DNA of 64,000 bases from Agapetus fuscipes (GCA_951799405.1 OX637351.1:7596251-7660250); one strand, 5' to 3'. Positions 41,625 to 52,060 are shown, counted from the stretch's first letter. The notes: generated by a model not told the origin, from the sequence alone. Made by a program: numbers and translations.

Positions 41625-41915
41625 ACTTATAGGTTGGTATGAGGCTAACCATCCTTACGGTAAAAAATGGTTCACTTTACCAATGTCACCCCTGTTCCAG
41701 GGAAGGTCGGCAAGAGTTGCAGGGTGTATGTCCATGTGAGATTCGGGTTTTTATATTGTAGGACCCCATGTTTTTATATTGTAGGACCATTTGCGGTTTG
41801 GATTTTAATTTGTAAGTACACTCAGCATTTGCAAGCGCGAACTTACACGTGTTTGTTTGTGGGCATGCATTTAATGAGTCTTGAATGTTCCAATTCTTTG
41901 CAACTTACATGTTTA
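41625..41915 (+). mobile_element. RTE-A 3' end with a 40-base internal duplication
   Basis: TTTTTATATTGTAGGACC occurs twice (41748 and 41771), and the second leads into the GTAAGTACACTCAGCATTTG variant. It is a hybrid of two RTE-A subtypes. Confidence 0.8.
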
Positions 41916-41989
41916 TTATAATTATTAATATGCATAAAAAAATATAAAACCAATTAGGCATAAATTAAAGATGCTATTGATTAAAGAGT

Positions 41990-42525
41990 ACGGTCTTGTC
42001 TTGTCTTGTATCCTGCCGCCTTTCCTCTAGGGGTGGCCAGTACCTCCACACAAGTGCCTCCACTTTACTCTGTCCTTGCATACTTCTTTCATCTCATCTA
42101 ATTTCATCACTATTTTCATGCATGCTCTTCTCTTCTTTCCACTCTGTAAATTCCATTCATTCGCAATCTCATTTATCTGATCAATCCATTGTTTCCTAGG
42201 TCTTCCTCTTCCACGCTTACCTATTACATTCCCTTTATACACTCTTTTTGTCAGTCGGTCTTCATTCATCCTTTCAATATGTCCAAACCATCGCATCACA
42301 CTTCTTTGGACTTTCACTTTCACGCTTTCTTTTACTCCGCATTCATTTAGAACCCATTCGTCTCTCACTCTATCTTTCAGTGTTTTTCCTGTCATACTTC
42401 TCAAATGAGCCATTTCTACGGTGCATACCTTATTTACTTCTCTTTCATTCAACGTCCATGACTCGCTTCCATACATCAGGGTCGGCAACAAAATACAATT
42501 GTGTACCGCCATTTTCATTTTCTTT
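41990..42525 (-). pseudogene. RTE-B retrotransposon 3' end, best copy
   Basis: The minus-strand frame 42518-42027 is open for 163 codons. It has CILLPTLMYGSESWTLNERE, MTGKTLKDRVRDEWVLNECG, VMRWFGHIERMNEDRLTKRV, GKRGRGRPRKQWIDQINEIA, RRACMKIVMKLDEMKEVCKD and a terminal RVKWRHLCGGTGHP. This is the post-reverse-transcriptase region of RTE-type elements. The 3' side ends directly in an (ACAAG)n tail with almost no UTR. The catalytic domains are missing by 5' truncation at about 42525, so it is not a functional gene although the frame is clean. Confidence 0.88.
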
Positions 42526-42904
42526 GGTACGGTGTCCCAAAAAAATGTTCCACTTTTTCTACCTTCACTTTAGAAGTGTATATTTTTGAACTTTGACATA
42601 TCGAGCAATAAATAAGGGTATAAATGTTTCGCTTTTACCTCACAATGTTGATTTTTCTTGGCATCCCCATTGGTTGCGGAGCGTTCGCCTAGTTAGTGCC
42701 TTATTCTTTGGGTTTTTACAAGGAAAAGACCGGTTTCAACGCCATGTGTGCGAGCGTGTATTACTGCAAACGAGAACTTTGAGTTATGGCTTGAAAAAAT
42801 GCACTTTTTGTGGTGTTATTTCTGGTATTGGGTGGCTCGAGATATTTTAAAATAGTGTGAGCAATGAAAACTCTAATTAATTTGTTTCAATCTGATATTT
42901 AGCT
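42526..42904. other. Unassigned stretch
   Basis: One modest open frame, not recognised. Confidence 0.35.
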
Positions 42905-43382
42905 ATCTATGGTATGTGGCTGACCACCCATGCTGTAGAAAATGGTTCACTTTATCAATGTCACCCGTGTTTCAGGGAAGGTCGGCAAGATTTGCAGGGT
43001 GTACCTATGTTCTTGAGTTTTCGGGTTTCCATAATAAAATTTCCACATGCGGCATGTTGAAGCGCGAGCTCATACGTGTCTGCTTGTGAAAATGCATATA
43101 CTGTGAATCCTAAATGTTGCATATCTTTACAACTTAGATTGATCAAATTCAAAGATATGTTAACATTTAAAATTCATATTAAATGCATGCTCAGACACGT
43201 GAAAGACAGCGCTGAAAAATGCTGAATGTGTACTTACTTAACTAATTAAATTAACACCTCAAATGAACATTAACCCTGCAACTTTTTCTTCCCTGAAACA
43301 GGGGCGACATTGGCAAAGTGAACTATTCTTTACACTATACCCGTACAGTCAGCCTTATACCAACCTATAAGTCAAGGAATAA
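42905..43382. mobile_element. Two RTE-A 3' ends joined tail to tail
   Basis: The plus copy 42905-43143 ends ACAACTTAGATTG. The minus copy 43146-43382 begins at once with CAAAGATATGTTAACATTT. Confidence 0.87.
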
Positions 43383-43414
43383 TGAGTGTAGATTACTTGC
43401 GTAAAGTAAATATT

Positions 43415-43665
43415 CCAAAAGAACCGCATGCGACACCTTCGGAGACAAGAAGTTGAACTATATGTGTAGCTTATTTGTGTTAAATTAAAGAAAATTAAAA
43501 TATTTTTTGTTTTCTTCTACTATTATATCTAAAAATAGAGTTCTTCAAAGTTTCCGCTGAAACATTTCATAAATTATTTAATGCTTATTTGTGTTTTCGT
43601 ACAACTAATAAACGTGCGACCCTTCCGAGACAATAAGTTACACTATATGTGTAGCTTTAATTGCG
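43415..43665 (+). mobile_element. Two SINE-B 3' termini
   Basis: 43418-43478 and 43613-43660 each contain TATATGTGTAGCTT; the intervening DNA is AT-rich. Confidence 0.65.
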
Positions 43666-44524
43666 TAAAACAAATAAGACTTTCTTGAGCCACCCCGTCC
43701 ATTTTAAAGTTCAACCAAGTAAAACCGGTAGTCCACCGCAGTTTATTAGAAATGTATAAAAATTGTAATAAAACCTCCCCTTGCCTGTCGCGCAGCCTTG
43801 TCGGTGCTACACCAGCATATCAAATAATATACGTCTGCCTTTATATGTTTACTGCACTATACCAGGCGATGCGACTGTGACAGGAATAGAGTGCCACATT
43901 GACAAAACGACACATGACATAACGACACATGACAGAACAACACATGACGTAACATCATAATGACAGTGCATCACAATGTCAGTATATCAGTTGACAAAAC
44001 TTTTTTATTATTATTTATTGATTTAACAAACAGAACAATACAATAATGGGTAAAAAACTTAAAAATAAAAAAAGGATAATGGAATTTGGTATTGCTACAA
44101 TTAAGTGTTTTTCTTCCACCGCCATATGCGACTTCCTCAGAGATAACGCGGTAAGAAGTTCGTCTTTATGTGCAACTAAGTTTTTTTTTATTATCTAATA
44201 AGGACAATCGGGGGCATCAATTTTTCTTAAAAGTTTTACCAAATAATATATGCATGAGATCCATTTTCTCATGTCTCACTTTTTTGTCATGCCGTTTATG
44301 GTGTATTCTGTTTTTAAACTATGTAATTTTTTGTACTGTTATATTTTATCATGTGATAAAAAGAGCAAATCAGTGTAAATCATGGAGGGATCCCATACTA
44401 ATGTGTGCACTCGTGTCGTGTCGCCTTATGGGGGTTAGTGACTCTACAAAAACTTAGAGAATTTTAACTGTTATACTTAATACAGTAGGTAACCATGTTG
44501 TATATGTGTAAAAAAATAAATTTA
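43666..44524. repeat. Mixed region with two TGTCATGTG patches
   Basis: 43895-43990 has the complement motif (ACACATGACATAACGAC). 44120-44180 is a SINE-B terminus. 44255-44360 has GTCATGCCGTTTATGG and TTATCATGTGAT. The rest is unassigned. Confidence 0.6.
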
Positions 44525-45010
44525 AAAACGCAACTAAGCTACACATATAGGGTAACTTCTTGCCTGCGTTATCCACGAAAGGGTTGCATGTGACGATTCG
44601 GGACCTATTTCTTTTTACGCGCCGGTCTCACACCAGCCACTTTCAATTGAAGTGGGGGTTTCCCAGCTCCCGGGGGGGGCTGGTTCTCATTTCTTGTGAA
44701 GGCTGAGTAAACTTCGAGATCGAGCCCTTGCTCTCGGCATGGAATGCAAGCATTTTACCAATTGAGCTATTGACATTTTTACGAGTTTGGTCGTCGTCGC
44801 TACAAAGCGCCAATTCTCAAGCGAGACCCAGTTGCTGTAAGACTGGATGTACCTTTTTGTGACCGGTCATTGGTAAAGGTTTTTTGAATTTTTTAACCCA
44901 GCGAAGAGCAAATTTGAAAATATAAATGGTATTTTGTTGTGCTCCGCCGGGATTCGAATCCACAACCTTCCATTCAGAGTCCGAAGTGTTACCACTGAAA
45001 AACGGACCAA
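44525..45010 (-). mobile_element. SINE-A/B dimer
   Basis: SINE-B (44525-44775) follows SINE-A (about 44776-45008) with the standard junction, read on the minus strand. Confidence 0.9.
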
Positions 45011-45291
45011 TGATGTAATGTCATAATGATGTTTTGTCCTGTGATGTACTGCCATTTGGATTTTCTGTCATGTGTCGTTTTGCCACTGTGTCGTTCTACC
45101 ATGGAACCGATGCAACAAGTACGTACTTGAAGGATATCTTGTATTATGTTGAATGAATATTCGATGGTGATTGAAAAAAAGGGGTGTGCATTGATACTCA
45201 CACTGTACTTGATGTGAGATATCCAAGGGCGAGAATATTTAAAAAAAAAACACATCTAGAACATCTGAATCAATTTATGAACCAAAAAAAA
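45005..45291 (+). repeat. TGTCATGTG patch 4 and unassigned flank
   Basis: TTTTGTCCTGTGATGTACTG, TCTGTCATGTGTCG and TTCTACCATGGAACC lie at 45025-45105; the remainder is not recognised. Confidence 0.6.
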
Positions 45292-45750
45292 AACGCAACT
45301 AAGCTACACATATAGTGCAACTTCTTGCCGCGTTATCCCAAAAGGGTTTCGCATCTTGCGATTGGCACCTATTTATTTTTGCAGGTAAGGGGCCGGCCTT
45401 ACGCCAACCACTTCCGTTGAAGTGGGGGTTTCCCAGCTCCCGAGACTTAATAATAATAATAATAATATTATGATGATTTATTTGGTGAGCGCTGTTTTTG
45501 TGTGTATCACACCTCAAGTGCAAGCTTGGTCGTCGCTGTAGAAAGCGCCAATTCTCAAGCAAGACCCAGTTGTTGTAAGGTTGGTTGGGCCTTTCAGTGA
45601 CCGGTCTTTGGTAAAGGTTTATGAATTTTTCAACTCAGCGAAGAGCACATTCGAAATATAAATGGTATATTATTTGTGCTCCGCCGGGATCCGAATCCAC
45701 AACCTTCCATTTACGAGTCCGAAGTGTTGCCACTGGACTACGGACCGGTC
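45292..45750 (-). mobile_element. SINE-B 3' half beside a full SINE-A
   Basis: 45292-45445 is SINE-B (3' half). 45450-45750 is SINE-A with a (TAA)n tail TAATAATAATAATAATATTA. Confidence 0.88.
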
Positions 45751-45828
45751 CAAGATGCCAACGACGCGCGGTGTACCTGAGCGGTAGCCCATCCAAGTAC
45801 TATCCGCGCCCAATGTTGCTTAACTTCC

Positions 45829-45895
45829 CACCTTCCCTGAAACAGGGGTGACATTGGCAAAGTGAACCAGATTTTTACAGTATGGGTGGTCAAGA
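45829..45895 (-). mobile_element. RTE-A 3' UTR fragment
   Basis: CCTTCCCTGAAACAGGGGTG to CAGTATGGGTGGTC. Confidence 0.8.
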
Positions 45896-46129
45896 CTCTT
45901 ATTTCGACTGCTCCAAGGAAGAAGGAAGTAACTCCGAAATTTAGGTTTTTGACTTATTTCCATTTCTGAAGGTAACAAATCATTATCTTCATTCCAAGAT
46001 GACAGCCGTGTCTCTATCACTTTTAAATTCGTTAATAAATTAATGTAAAAAATAATTTATGCATTGTACTCCATGGAATAAATATCATTCAATTGGCTCT
46101 CCTGCAAAACTATATTTTTTTACTTATAA
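45896..46129. other. Unassigned, with one arm of a 19-base inverted repeat
   Basis: TCGACTGCTCCAAGGAAGA at 45904-45922 is complementary to 46546-46564. Confidence 0.6.
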
Positions 46130-46545
46130 TAATAATAATAATATCAGGCTAATTTATTTTAAATTACAAATGATAAGAGAGCGCCGTTTTTGCGTGTGTC
46201 ACACCTCAAGGGCCCTTTCCAATCATGGATAAGACTTTCTAAAAAGGTATGTCTTGAGTGCTCCGCGAAATACATCCATAGATTCGGAGTTCTTCACTCC
46301 GGGTGGCAGTCTGTTCCACTCCACCGGACCCGCAACACGGAAAGCGCGGTCTCCGAAATTTGTACGAATCTGACGGCGTGGCTGGACCAAATTGACTACT
46401 TCATCGCCCGCGGATCTGAGTGTCTGCCTCCTTATACCCATCTCAACAGGCAACATCATGTCAGTCAAATAAGGTGGAGCCAAGCCGTTGATGGCTTTAT
46501 ATACCTTCACACAAACACGGTAGACCACCCTCTTACTTAGTGCTG
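46130..46545 (-). pseudogene. CR1-like LINE 3' end whose tail matches SINE-A
   Basis: The minus-strand frame (46528-46223) reads YKAINGLAPPYLTDMMLPVE, RRQTLRSAGDE, RTNFGDRAFRVAGPVEWNRL and GALKTYLFRKSYP then stop. This is the conserved end of CR1/L2/jockey-type ORF2. The 3' UTR and tail at 46133-46222 (GGGCCCTTGAGGTGTGACAC, then CGCTCT and a (TTA)n run) align with the 3' end of SINE-A, with one 17-base extra segment. Reverse transcriptase and endonuclease are lost by truncation. Confidence 0.87.
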
Positions 46546-46564
46546 TCTTCCTTGGAGCAGTCGA

Positions 46565-46954
46565 TTTATAGACGTTACAAGTATATACTTAACATTTAAA
46601 AAAATATACATCAACAACAAAAATTCAATACAGACAATAACGCCATACGGTATGTAGGGAAAAAAAAGTAAATTTAAATTCAAGGCACTGTCAGGGATCC
46701 AAAAAGTTGGAACATGTCAGACAGCCCCTTTTTAAAGCGCTATTCTCGAATAGCATTATTGTTTTAAAATTTATTAGTTAACCTTTCTGTTTAGTACATA
46801 GAAATTTCACGCAAGAATGGGTTGATTTTTTGTTGTTGCTAAATTCAGAGTGTAGGTAATGTGATACGAGGAGACGAAAAGTGTGTTAATTTAAAATGAT
46901 ATCTACAAAAAATGAAAGTCAATATATCTTTTGTGTTTATTTCAATCTACACTC
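46565..46954. other. Unassigned AT-rich stretch
   Basis: Nothing recognised. Confidence 0.4.
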
Positions 46955-47340
46955 TAATCTAATCTAAGTTGCAAAGATATGTAACATTAAGGATTCACAT
47001 TACATGTATTTTCACAGGCAGACACGCATACGTTCGCGCTTAAACATGCCACCTGTATAAAAACCCAAATCTCAAATGAATATTATACATTATCTAGGTT
47101 TTTGGCAGTTACTTCGTGAAAGTTCATTTTAATAGATTAAAATAAAAAACTTATTTGTTACAATTCACATTTAAAAAATAATAAAAGCTCATGTGAATTG
47201 TAACAAATAAGTTTTTTATTTTAATCTATTAGAATATTATACACCCTGCGAAACTTACAGAACAGAACAAAGTGAACCATTTTCTACAGCATGAGTGGTC
47301 AGCCGCATACCAACCTATTAGTCAAGGAACATACACGACA
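46955..47340 (-). mobile_element. RTE-A 3' end interrupted by a palindrome
   Basis: Tail TAATCTAAGTTGCAAAGATA at the left; the copy is broken at about 47085-47240 and resumes at TACACCCTGCGAAAC. Confidence 0.8.
47131..47234. repeat. Near-perfect 40-bp arm palindrome
   Basis: Left arm TTTTAATAGATTAAAATAAA and onward to AATTCACAT; the right arm is its complement, separated by about 20 bases (TTAAAAAATAATAAAAGCTC). Confidence 0.88.
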
Positions 47341-47374
47341 AATTACATTGCACACTCTAGTTGCTAATATGTAA

Positions 47375-47685
47375 ATCTATAATCTAAGTTGCAAAGATGC
47401 ATTATCTTTTAAGTCAATAAAAATAAGGATTTAGTTGCTGAGCGCTCTTTTTGTGTGAATCAAAAATCAAAAGCCCTGTACATGCTTGATCGTCATTATA
47501 GAAAGTTTTATTTTTAATGCACACTCACAGGCAGACAAGTGTAAGTGTATGTCGAAATTAAAAACCAAATCTCAAATGAACATAAGCCCTGCAACTTTTG
47601 CCGTCCTTCCCACAGGGAACAAACAAAGTGAAACACTTTTACAGTTTGCCTAGTCAGCCTCATCCCAACCTGTTAGTGAAGGAAA
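47375..47685 (-). mobile_element. RTE-A 3' end with a SINE-A tail piece inside
   Basis: 47424-47510 matches the SINE-A 3' end (TGCTGAGCGCTCTTTTTGTG); RTE-A sequence flanks it. Confidence 0.72.
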
Positions 47686-47819
47686 GTATAGCAAATAAAA
47701 TTCAAAATTAACTTTTTCAGTTCAAAAGCTTAGCCACTAACATTGCAAATCAAACGCCATTTTTACAAGATGTTAATAAATCTAACGATACATACTATAA
47801 ATGTTCTAACTAATAGTCA

Positions 47820-48095
47820 TGACAAAAGGAGAGAGTGCATTAAAAAGATTATGACTGAATGAAATGAAAGAACGTAAGGACCGAAAGAAATGGCGGTTGA
47901 TTTGTAATATTGGCGGCTAGGGCATCTAATTTTAAGATTAACTTAATTCTTATTTTAAAATGGATTTCTAAGGTGTTTGCTAATGTATGTTTTGAAAATC
48001 ATTTAAGTACATCAACATGACGTGCCTGCCTGTGGGCGTGCATTTAATATGAGCCTTAAATGTTAACATATCTTAGCAGCTTAGATTATTTATAG
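47820..48095 (+). mobile_element. RTE-A 3' end, short subtype
   Basis: Starts near the recurrent boundary (AAAAGGAGAGAGTGC), lacks the middle of the 3' UTR, and ends GCAGCTTAGATTATTTATAG. Confidence 0.8.
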
Positions 48096-48469
48096 ATTAT
48101 AGAATCGCAGATTCTTGTAGATAAAGGTATCTATAAAAAACAGATCTTTCTCTAAAACTAAATCTAAATCGTCACAAAAAAAAAACTAAGAAAAAAATTG
48201 TTTCCGATCCACATGAAAAAATATTTCCAATCCCAGGTAAAGAGAACCTATTTTTTTTCACAAGCATCTTAAATTCAGCCTACTTGCATCGCATTTTTTT
48301 TCAAGTCTCCCATGGCTGTGTCTGTAATGGAGGGGTGAGGATTTTTTTGGCGCATCTTTACCCCGCGGTACATGTTAATGAAAAAAAATGTATCACATGA
48401 AGGCAGTGGCGTATATATTATTTATTATTGGTTGATTTTTTTATTTTTTTTTTCGTTGCGCCGTTTACA
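48096..48469. other. Unassigned AT-rich stretch
   Basis: Nothing recognised. Confidence 0.4.
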
Positions 48470-48840
48470 CTAAAATTGAGTCACAAGGGCCCTTTATTCC
48501 GGGTATGACCATTGAAATAGGTGCGTCTTTAGCTTCCTCCTGAAGCTTGCCCTGTCCTGCTCTTTCCTCACCTCATCCGGCAACTCGTTCCAAGCTATTG
48601 GGCCCGAAACCGAGAAGGCAAGATCACCAAAGTTGGTTGAAGTTGCCCTGAGGGGCGAGCTCAGCCTTGCGGAGCCTAAATTAGCTGACCTTAGAGTCTT
48701 GGAGCTAGTGGCTTGCTGCATTCTGGTGCCTGTCCAGTGTCCATCTAGGATGTCTTTTATCATGACACACAGTCTATACCGCACTCTTTCTGAGAACTTG
48801 AGCCAGTGCAGCTTCCGCATAGTAGGTGGAGTAGGGGGGT
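48470..48840 (-). pseudogene. CR1-like LINE C-terminal fragment
   Basis: The minus-strand frame reads PPTMRKLHWLKFSERVRYRL, LRSANLGSARLSSPLRATST, FGDLAFSVSGPIAWNELPDE and FRRKLKTHLFQWSYPE. The frame is clean over about 115 codons. The same family appears, more decayed, at 16365-16690. Downstream GGGCCCTTGTGACTC resembles the tail region shared with SINE-A. Confidence 0.87.
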
Positions 48841-48867
48841 GTTTTTTTTTTTTTATTATTAAACACT

Positions 48868-49010
48868 CGGGTCCGGTCGATAGCTCAATTGATAAAGAGC
48901 TTGAATTCCATGCCAAGAGCTCGTGTTCGAATCCTACTGAGAGTGTCAAAAATGATTTCCTGTTTCGGTGTTTTCTTCAATAAATCTCATAAGGCCAGCC
49001 TTACTCGTTG
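48868..49010 (+). mobile_element. SINE-B 5' half
   Basis: GGTCCGGTCGATAGCTCAAT with B box GTTCGAATCC, truncated after TAAGGCCAGCCTTACTC. Confidence 0.86.
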
Positions 49011-49105
49011 GAGGTAATTAATTGAGTAGGTTTGGCAACGTAGATCTTCTTCACAGAAATCTGTGTTGGTACACGCTGATCCGGAGCTTGATTTTCCACA
49101 ATAGG

Positions 49106-49295
49106 TCAACACCTATTTTCTGTAAGGCTGGATTAACCTTTGGTGACCGGTCTGTTTTTCTACGATAACTGAATTTTTCAACCCAGCGAAGAGCATATTT
49201 TAAAATATAAATATCGTTTTGTGCTCAGCCGGGAATCGAAACCACAACCTTCCATTTACGGGTCAAAAGCGTTACCACTAGACTACGGATCGGTC
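49106..49295 (-). mobile_element. SINE-A 5' part
   Basis: Head and part of the body; the 3' tail is missing. Confidence 0.85.
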
Positions 49296-49334
49296 AAACC
49301 GCAGAAACCCAAGATAGTTGTGATTTAAAAAATG

Positions 49335-49760
49335 AAATTTGTTGTGTATGCCCCTTGATTTATAGGTCGGTATGTGGCTGACCACCTATACTGTAAAAAA
49401 TCGTTCACTTTGCCAATGTCACCCCTGTTTCAGAAAAGTTCAGCAAGAGTTGCAGGGTGTATATTCAATTGAGATTTAGTTTTTTTGTTGTAGGTTCACA
49501 TGCAGCATGTACAATCGCGAACTTATACGCGCCTGCTTGTGAAAATGCATATTATAAATACATATATTTGCAATTTAGATTAGATTAGATAAGAAAGCAA
49601 ACACTGTTTGATTCTATTAATTTACTCTCTACTGAATAAGTAGAATCAAATAGTGTTTGCTTATACGTGAACTTATACGTGTTAGCTTGTGAATGCATAT
49701 AATTTTAATCCCCAATGTTGCATATCTTTGCAACTAAGATTAGATTAGATAAGGTTATCG
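49335..49760 (+). mobile_element. RTE-A 3' ends around a small palindrome
   Basis: The copy 49335-49590 ends in GATTAGATTAGATAAG. A palindrome lies at 49597-49662 (arms GCAAACACTGTTTGATTCTA, one internal mismatch). A second RTE-A terminus occupies 49665-49760. Confidence 0.82.
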
Positions 49761-50097
49761 ATAGAAGAAGATACAGAACATCAAAACCTTGATCTACGCC
49801 ACTGTCTAAGAATAATGATATTCTGTATATAGGTACTATATGGGAAGCTAGAATTACTGGATATATTGGCGTTATTTATGCGACAATAATGTATGCATTA
49901 GAATTTCAAGGTGCATTATGGAGGGACATTTCACATCGCGGGGTGTTTTGCGTTCAATTTATCGATGTACTTATTTTTTATGTAACTTTAAAAATTCACG
50001 GTAGAAAATGTTATCAAACGCTACTTAGCACATCTTTTGTGATTGGCACGAAGGAGTATGTCAGCTGAAGAGACTGCAGTCAGTCCCGAATGCCGGT
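49761..50097. other. Unassigned stretch
   Basis: Nothing recognised. Confidence 0.35.
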
Positions 50098-50480
50098 CAT
50101 CATCATCATCATTGGCACGACAACCCGGGGTGGGTCTTGGCCTCCCTCAGCAACCGCTGCCAGCGCTGTCTATCCAACGTCTTCCTCCTCCAGTCCCACA
50201 TTCCCACTGCACGGCAATCCGCCACCACTCCATCCAGCCATCTTGAACGTGGTCTTCCCACTGTCCGGCGTCCCTCCGGGTTCGTCATCACAATCGTCTT
50301 CTCCAGGCTCCGATGGTCCATTCGCTGAATGTGCCCCAGCCAATGCAGTCTGTTGACCTTTATTGAGCGGACCACATTAGCGTCCTGGTACAGCTTATAC
50401 AGTTCGGAGTTATATCTTCTTTGCCATATGTTTCCGTCCTTTATTGGACCATAAATACGTCGAACGCCTGATATTCGGGC
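50098..50480 (-). pseudogene. RTE-D retrotransposon C-terminal end
   Basis: The minus-strand frame continues from RRIYGPIKDGNIWQRRYNSE through LYQDANVVRSIKVNRLHWLG, HIQRM, GRPRSRWLDGV and REAKTHPGL. It ends in a (TGA)n/(ATC)n tail. These are hallmark sequences of the end of RTE-type ORFs. The frame is open for about 120 codons but catalytic domains are missing. A small relative lies at 55110-55200. Confidence 0.85.
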
Positions 50481-50549
50481 AGAACAGGTAATGCCACCTC
50501 ACGCCACTTCTGCAAGGACTCCACTGGCTGAAAATTCCTTAGAGAATTC

Positions 50550-50925
50550 ACTTTAAACTGAACCTCATGGTATTCAACGCTCTGCAAGAAATGGCGCCGG
50601 AGCACTTGCAGGAACTAGTGCACCCAAAGGATATACAGGAGAGAGGACTGACGCTGCGCTCGGCAGAGAGGGGCTCCTAAACGTTGGTGAGCGAGCCAAC
50701 CAGGAGATTAACCACTGTGTTCGGCAATCGTGCGTTTGCTGTTGCGGGTCCCTCTTCGTGGAATCAGCTGCCACTGGAAGTTCGAGCATCGAAATCCAGG
50801 GAAAACCTCAAAACATCCCTCAAGACACACTTCTTAGCAGCGATAGCACAGCAAGCGCCCTTGGAGTGGCAATCTTCACGAAACGGCGCTATATTAAATC
50901 ATCATCATCATCATCATCATAGTAA
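50550..50925 (+). pseudogene. CR1-like LINE C-terminal end with (ATC)n tail
   Basis: Coding reads LNLMVFNALQEMAPEHLQEL, RGLTLRSAERGS, a stop, then TTVFGNRAFAVAGPSSWNQL and LKTSLKTHFLAAIAQ. It ends in ATCATCATCATCATC at 50900-50922. One stop lies near 50680. Confidence 0.82.
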
Positions 50926-50939
50926 GAAGCGCATCTCGA

Positions 50940-51062
50940 TGACATTGCACCGAGTCAGTAACTTCGAGTTTTTGCTGTTTTCTCTAGTGGACGAACAAGG
51001 TAGATCTAAAATCACTGCTGGGTCGGGTCACGACCATCGGGAAGGCCTTCCGCCACAAAAAA
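50940..51062 (+). mobile_element. Probable R1-like 3' UTR fragment
   Basis: Ends GGGAAGGCCTTCCGCCACAA as at 2570-2600. Confidence 0.5.
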
Positions 51063-51139
51063 ATGTAGAATTGAATGAGCGTTCTGTAATACGCTCCCCG
51101 GATAGAAAGGTTTAAACGGAATGGGTATGAGGTGGTTTT

Positions 51140-51330
51140 ACGCAATGTAAGCTACACATTTAGTGAACCTCCTTGTCACGTTTCCGCCAAAGAGGTCGCA
51201 TGTGGCGAGTGGCGAGAGATGCTCCTTGATTTATAGGTTGGTATCCATATTGTACAAATTGGTTCACTTTGCCAATGTCGCCCCTGTTTCAGGAAAGGTC
51301 GGCAAGAGTTGCAGGGTGTATATAAACGTC
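51140..51330. mobile_element. SINE-B 3' end then RTE-A 3' UTR
   Basis: 51140-51212 is SINE-B (-). 51215-51330 is RTE-A (+) with part of the leader deleted. Confidence 0.8.
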
Positions 51331-51656
51331 AAAAATATATACGTCAAAAAACACCCCATGTATTTTACTTACGTTCAAATTCTTTAGTTCCTACCTACAT
51401 AAGATATATGTAACAATAACAATTCTGATTATATAATGTCAGAGTACAGGTAAACAATAGTTTTCGGGTGTCGGGTCTCTTGCGAAAGGTCGAGATACTG
51501 CCAATTCAAGTTTTGTGGATCACATCTGCTTACCTGGAACGCCTCGGGTTCGAATCCAAGGCACTTTTACGCATACTACAGTTAGGAGACGAGGGATTTT
51601 TAATTTTACCGTTTCGATGGCGTGCCCACGAGGCAAGTTATTGAAAAAAATGTATG
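51331..51656. other. Unassigned, with a tRNA-like B box
   Basis: CTCGGGTTCGAATCCAAGGC at about 51543 sits at the end of a poorly tRNA-like segment starting near 51490. Confidence 0.35.
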
Positions 51657-51935
51657 TGATAACATTTACAATAGTTATAGCTAAACAGATTTTTTTTTCT
51701 TTTAATGGATATTACACGAATTGTTATAAGAGAACTTACATTATTCTCGACGTTTAATAAACGACGTAGCTTACGACTTTAGGAGACACCCTATCTGCAC
51801 GACGACTGAGGATGAACGTCGAGCATAATGTTAGTTATTTTATAGCGGTTCGTGTAATATCCGATAAAAAAAATAATTAACCGTTTAGTTATAATTATTG
51901 TAAATATGTCAAACGACCGTGATTCCAACCTAAAA
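51657..51935. mobile_element. Foldback MITE, about 280 bp
   Basis: Arms of roughly 110 bases, imperfectly complementary, through CATTTACAATAGTTATAGCT, GGATATTACACGAA and CATTATTCTCGACGTT. The end sequence recurs alone at 3118-3165. Confidence 0.8.
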
Positions 51936-51964
51936 CTAACAATTACCAATCTTTACGGAAAATA

Positions 51965-52060
51965 TTTTATAATGTCTATAATCTATTATCTAAGTTGACA
52001 AAGATATATTAACACTAAAATTAATATTAAATGCATGCCCACAAATAGATAGTACTTTTT
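51965..52060 (-). mobile_element. RTE-A 3' terminus
   Basis: TATAATCTATTATCTAAGTT to AAATGCATGCCCACAAA. Confidence 0.78.

Noticed and set aside
48633..48983. 116-codon plus-strand frame
   Set aside because: It is antisense to the CR1-like LINE fragment, which has the recognisable protein.
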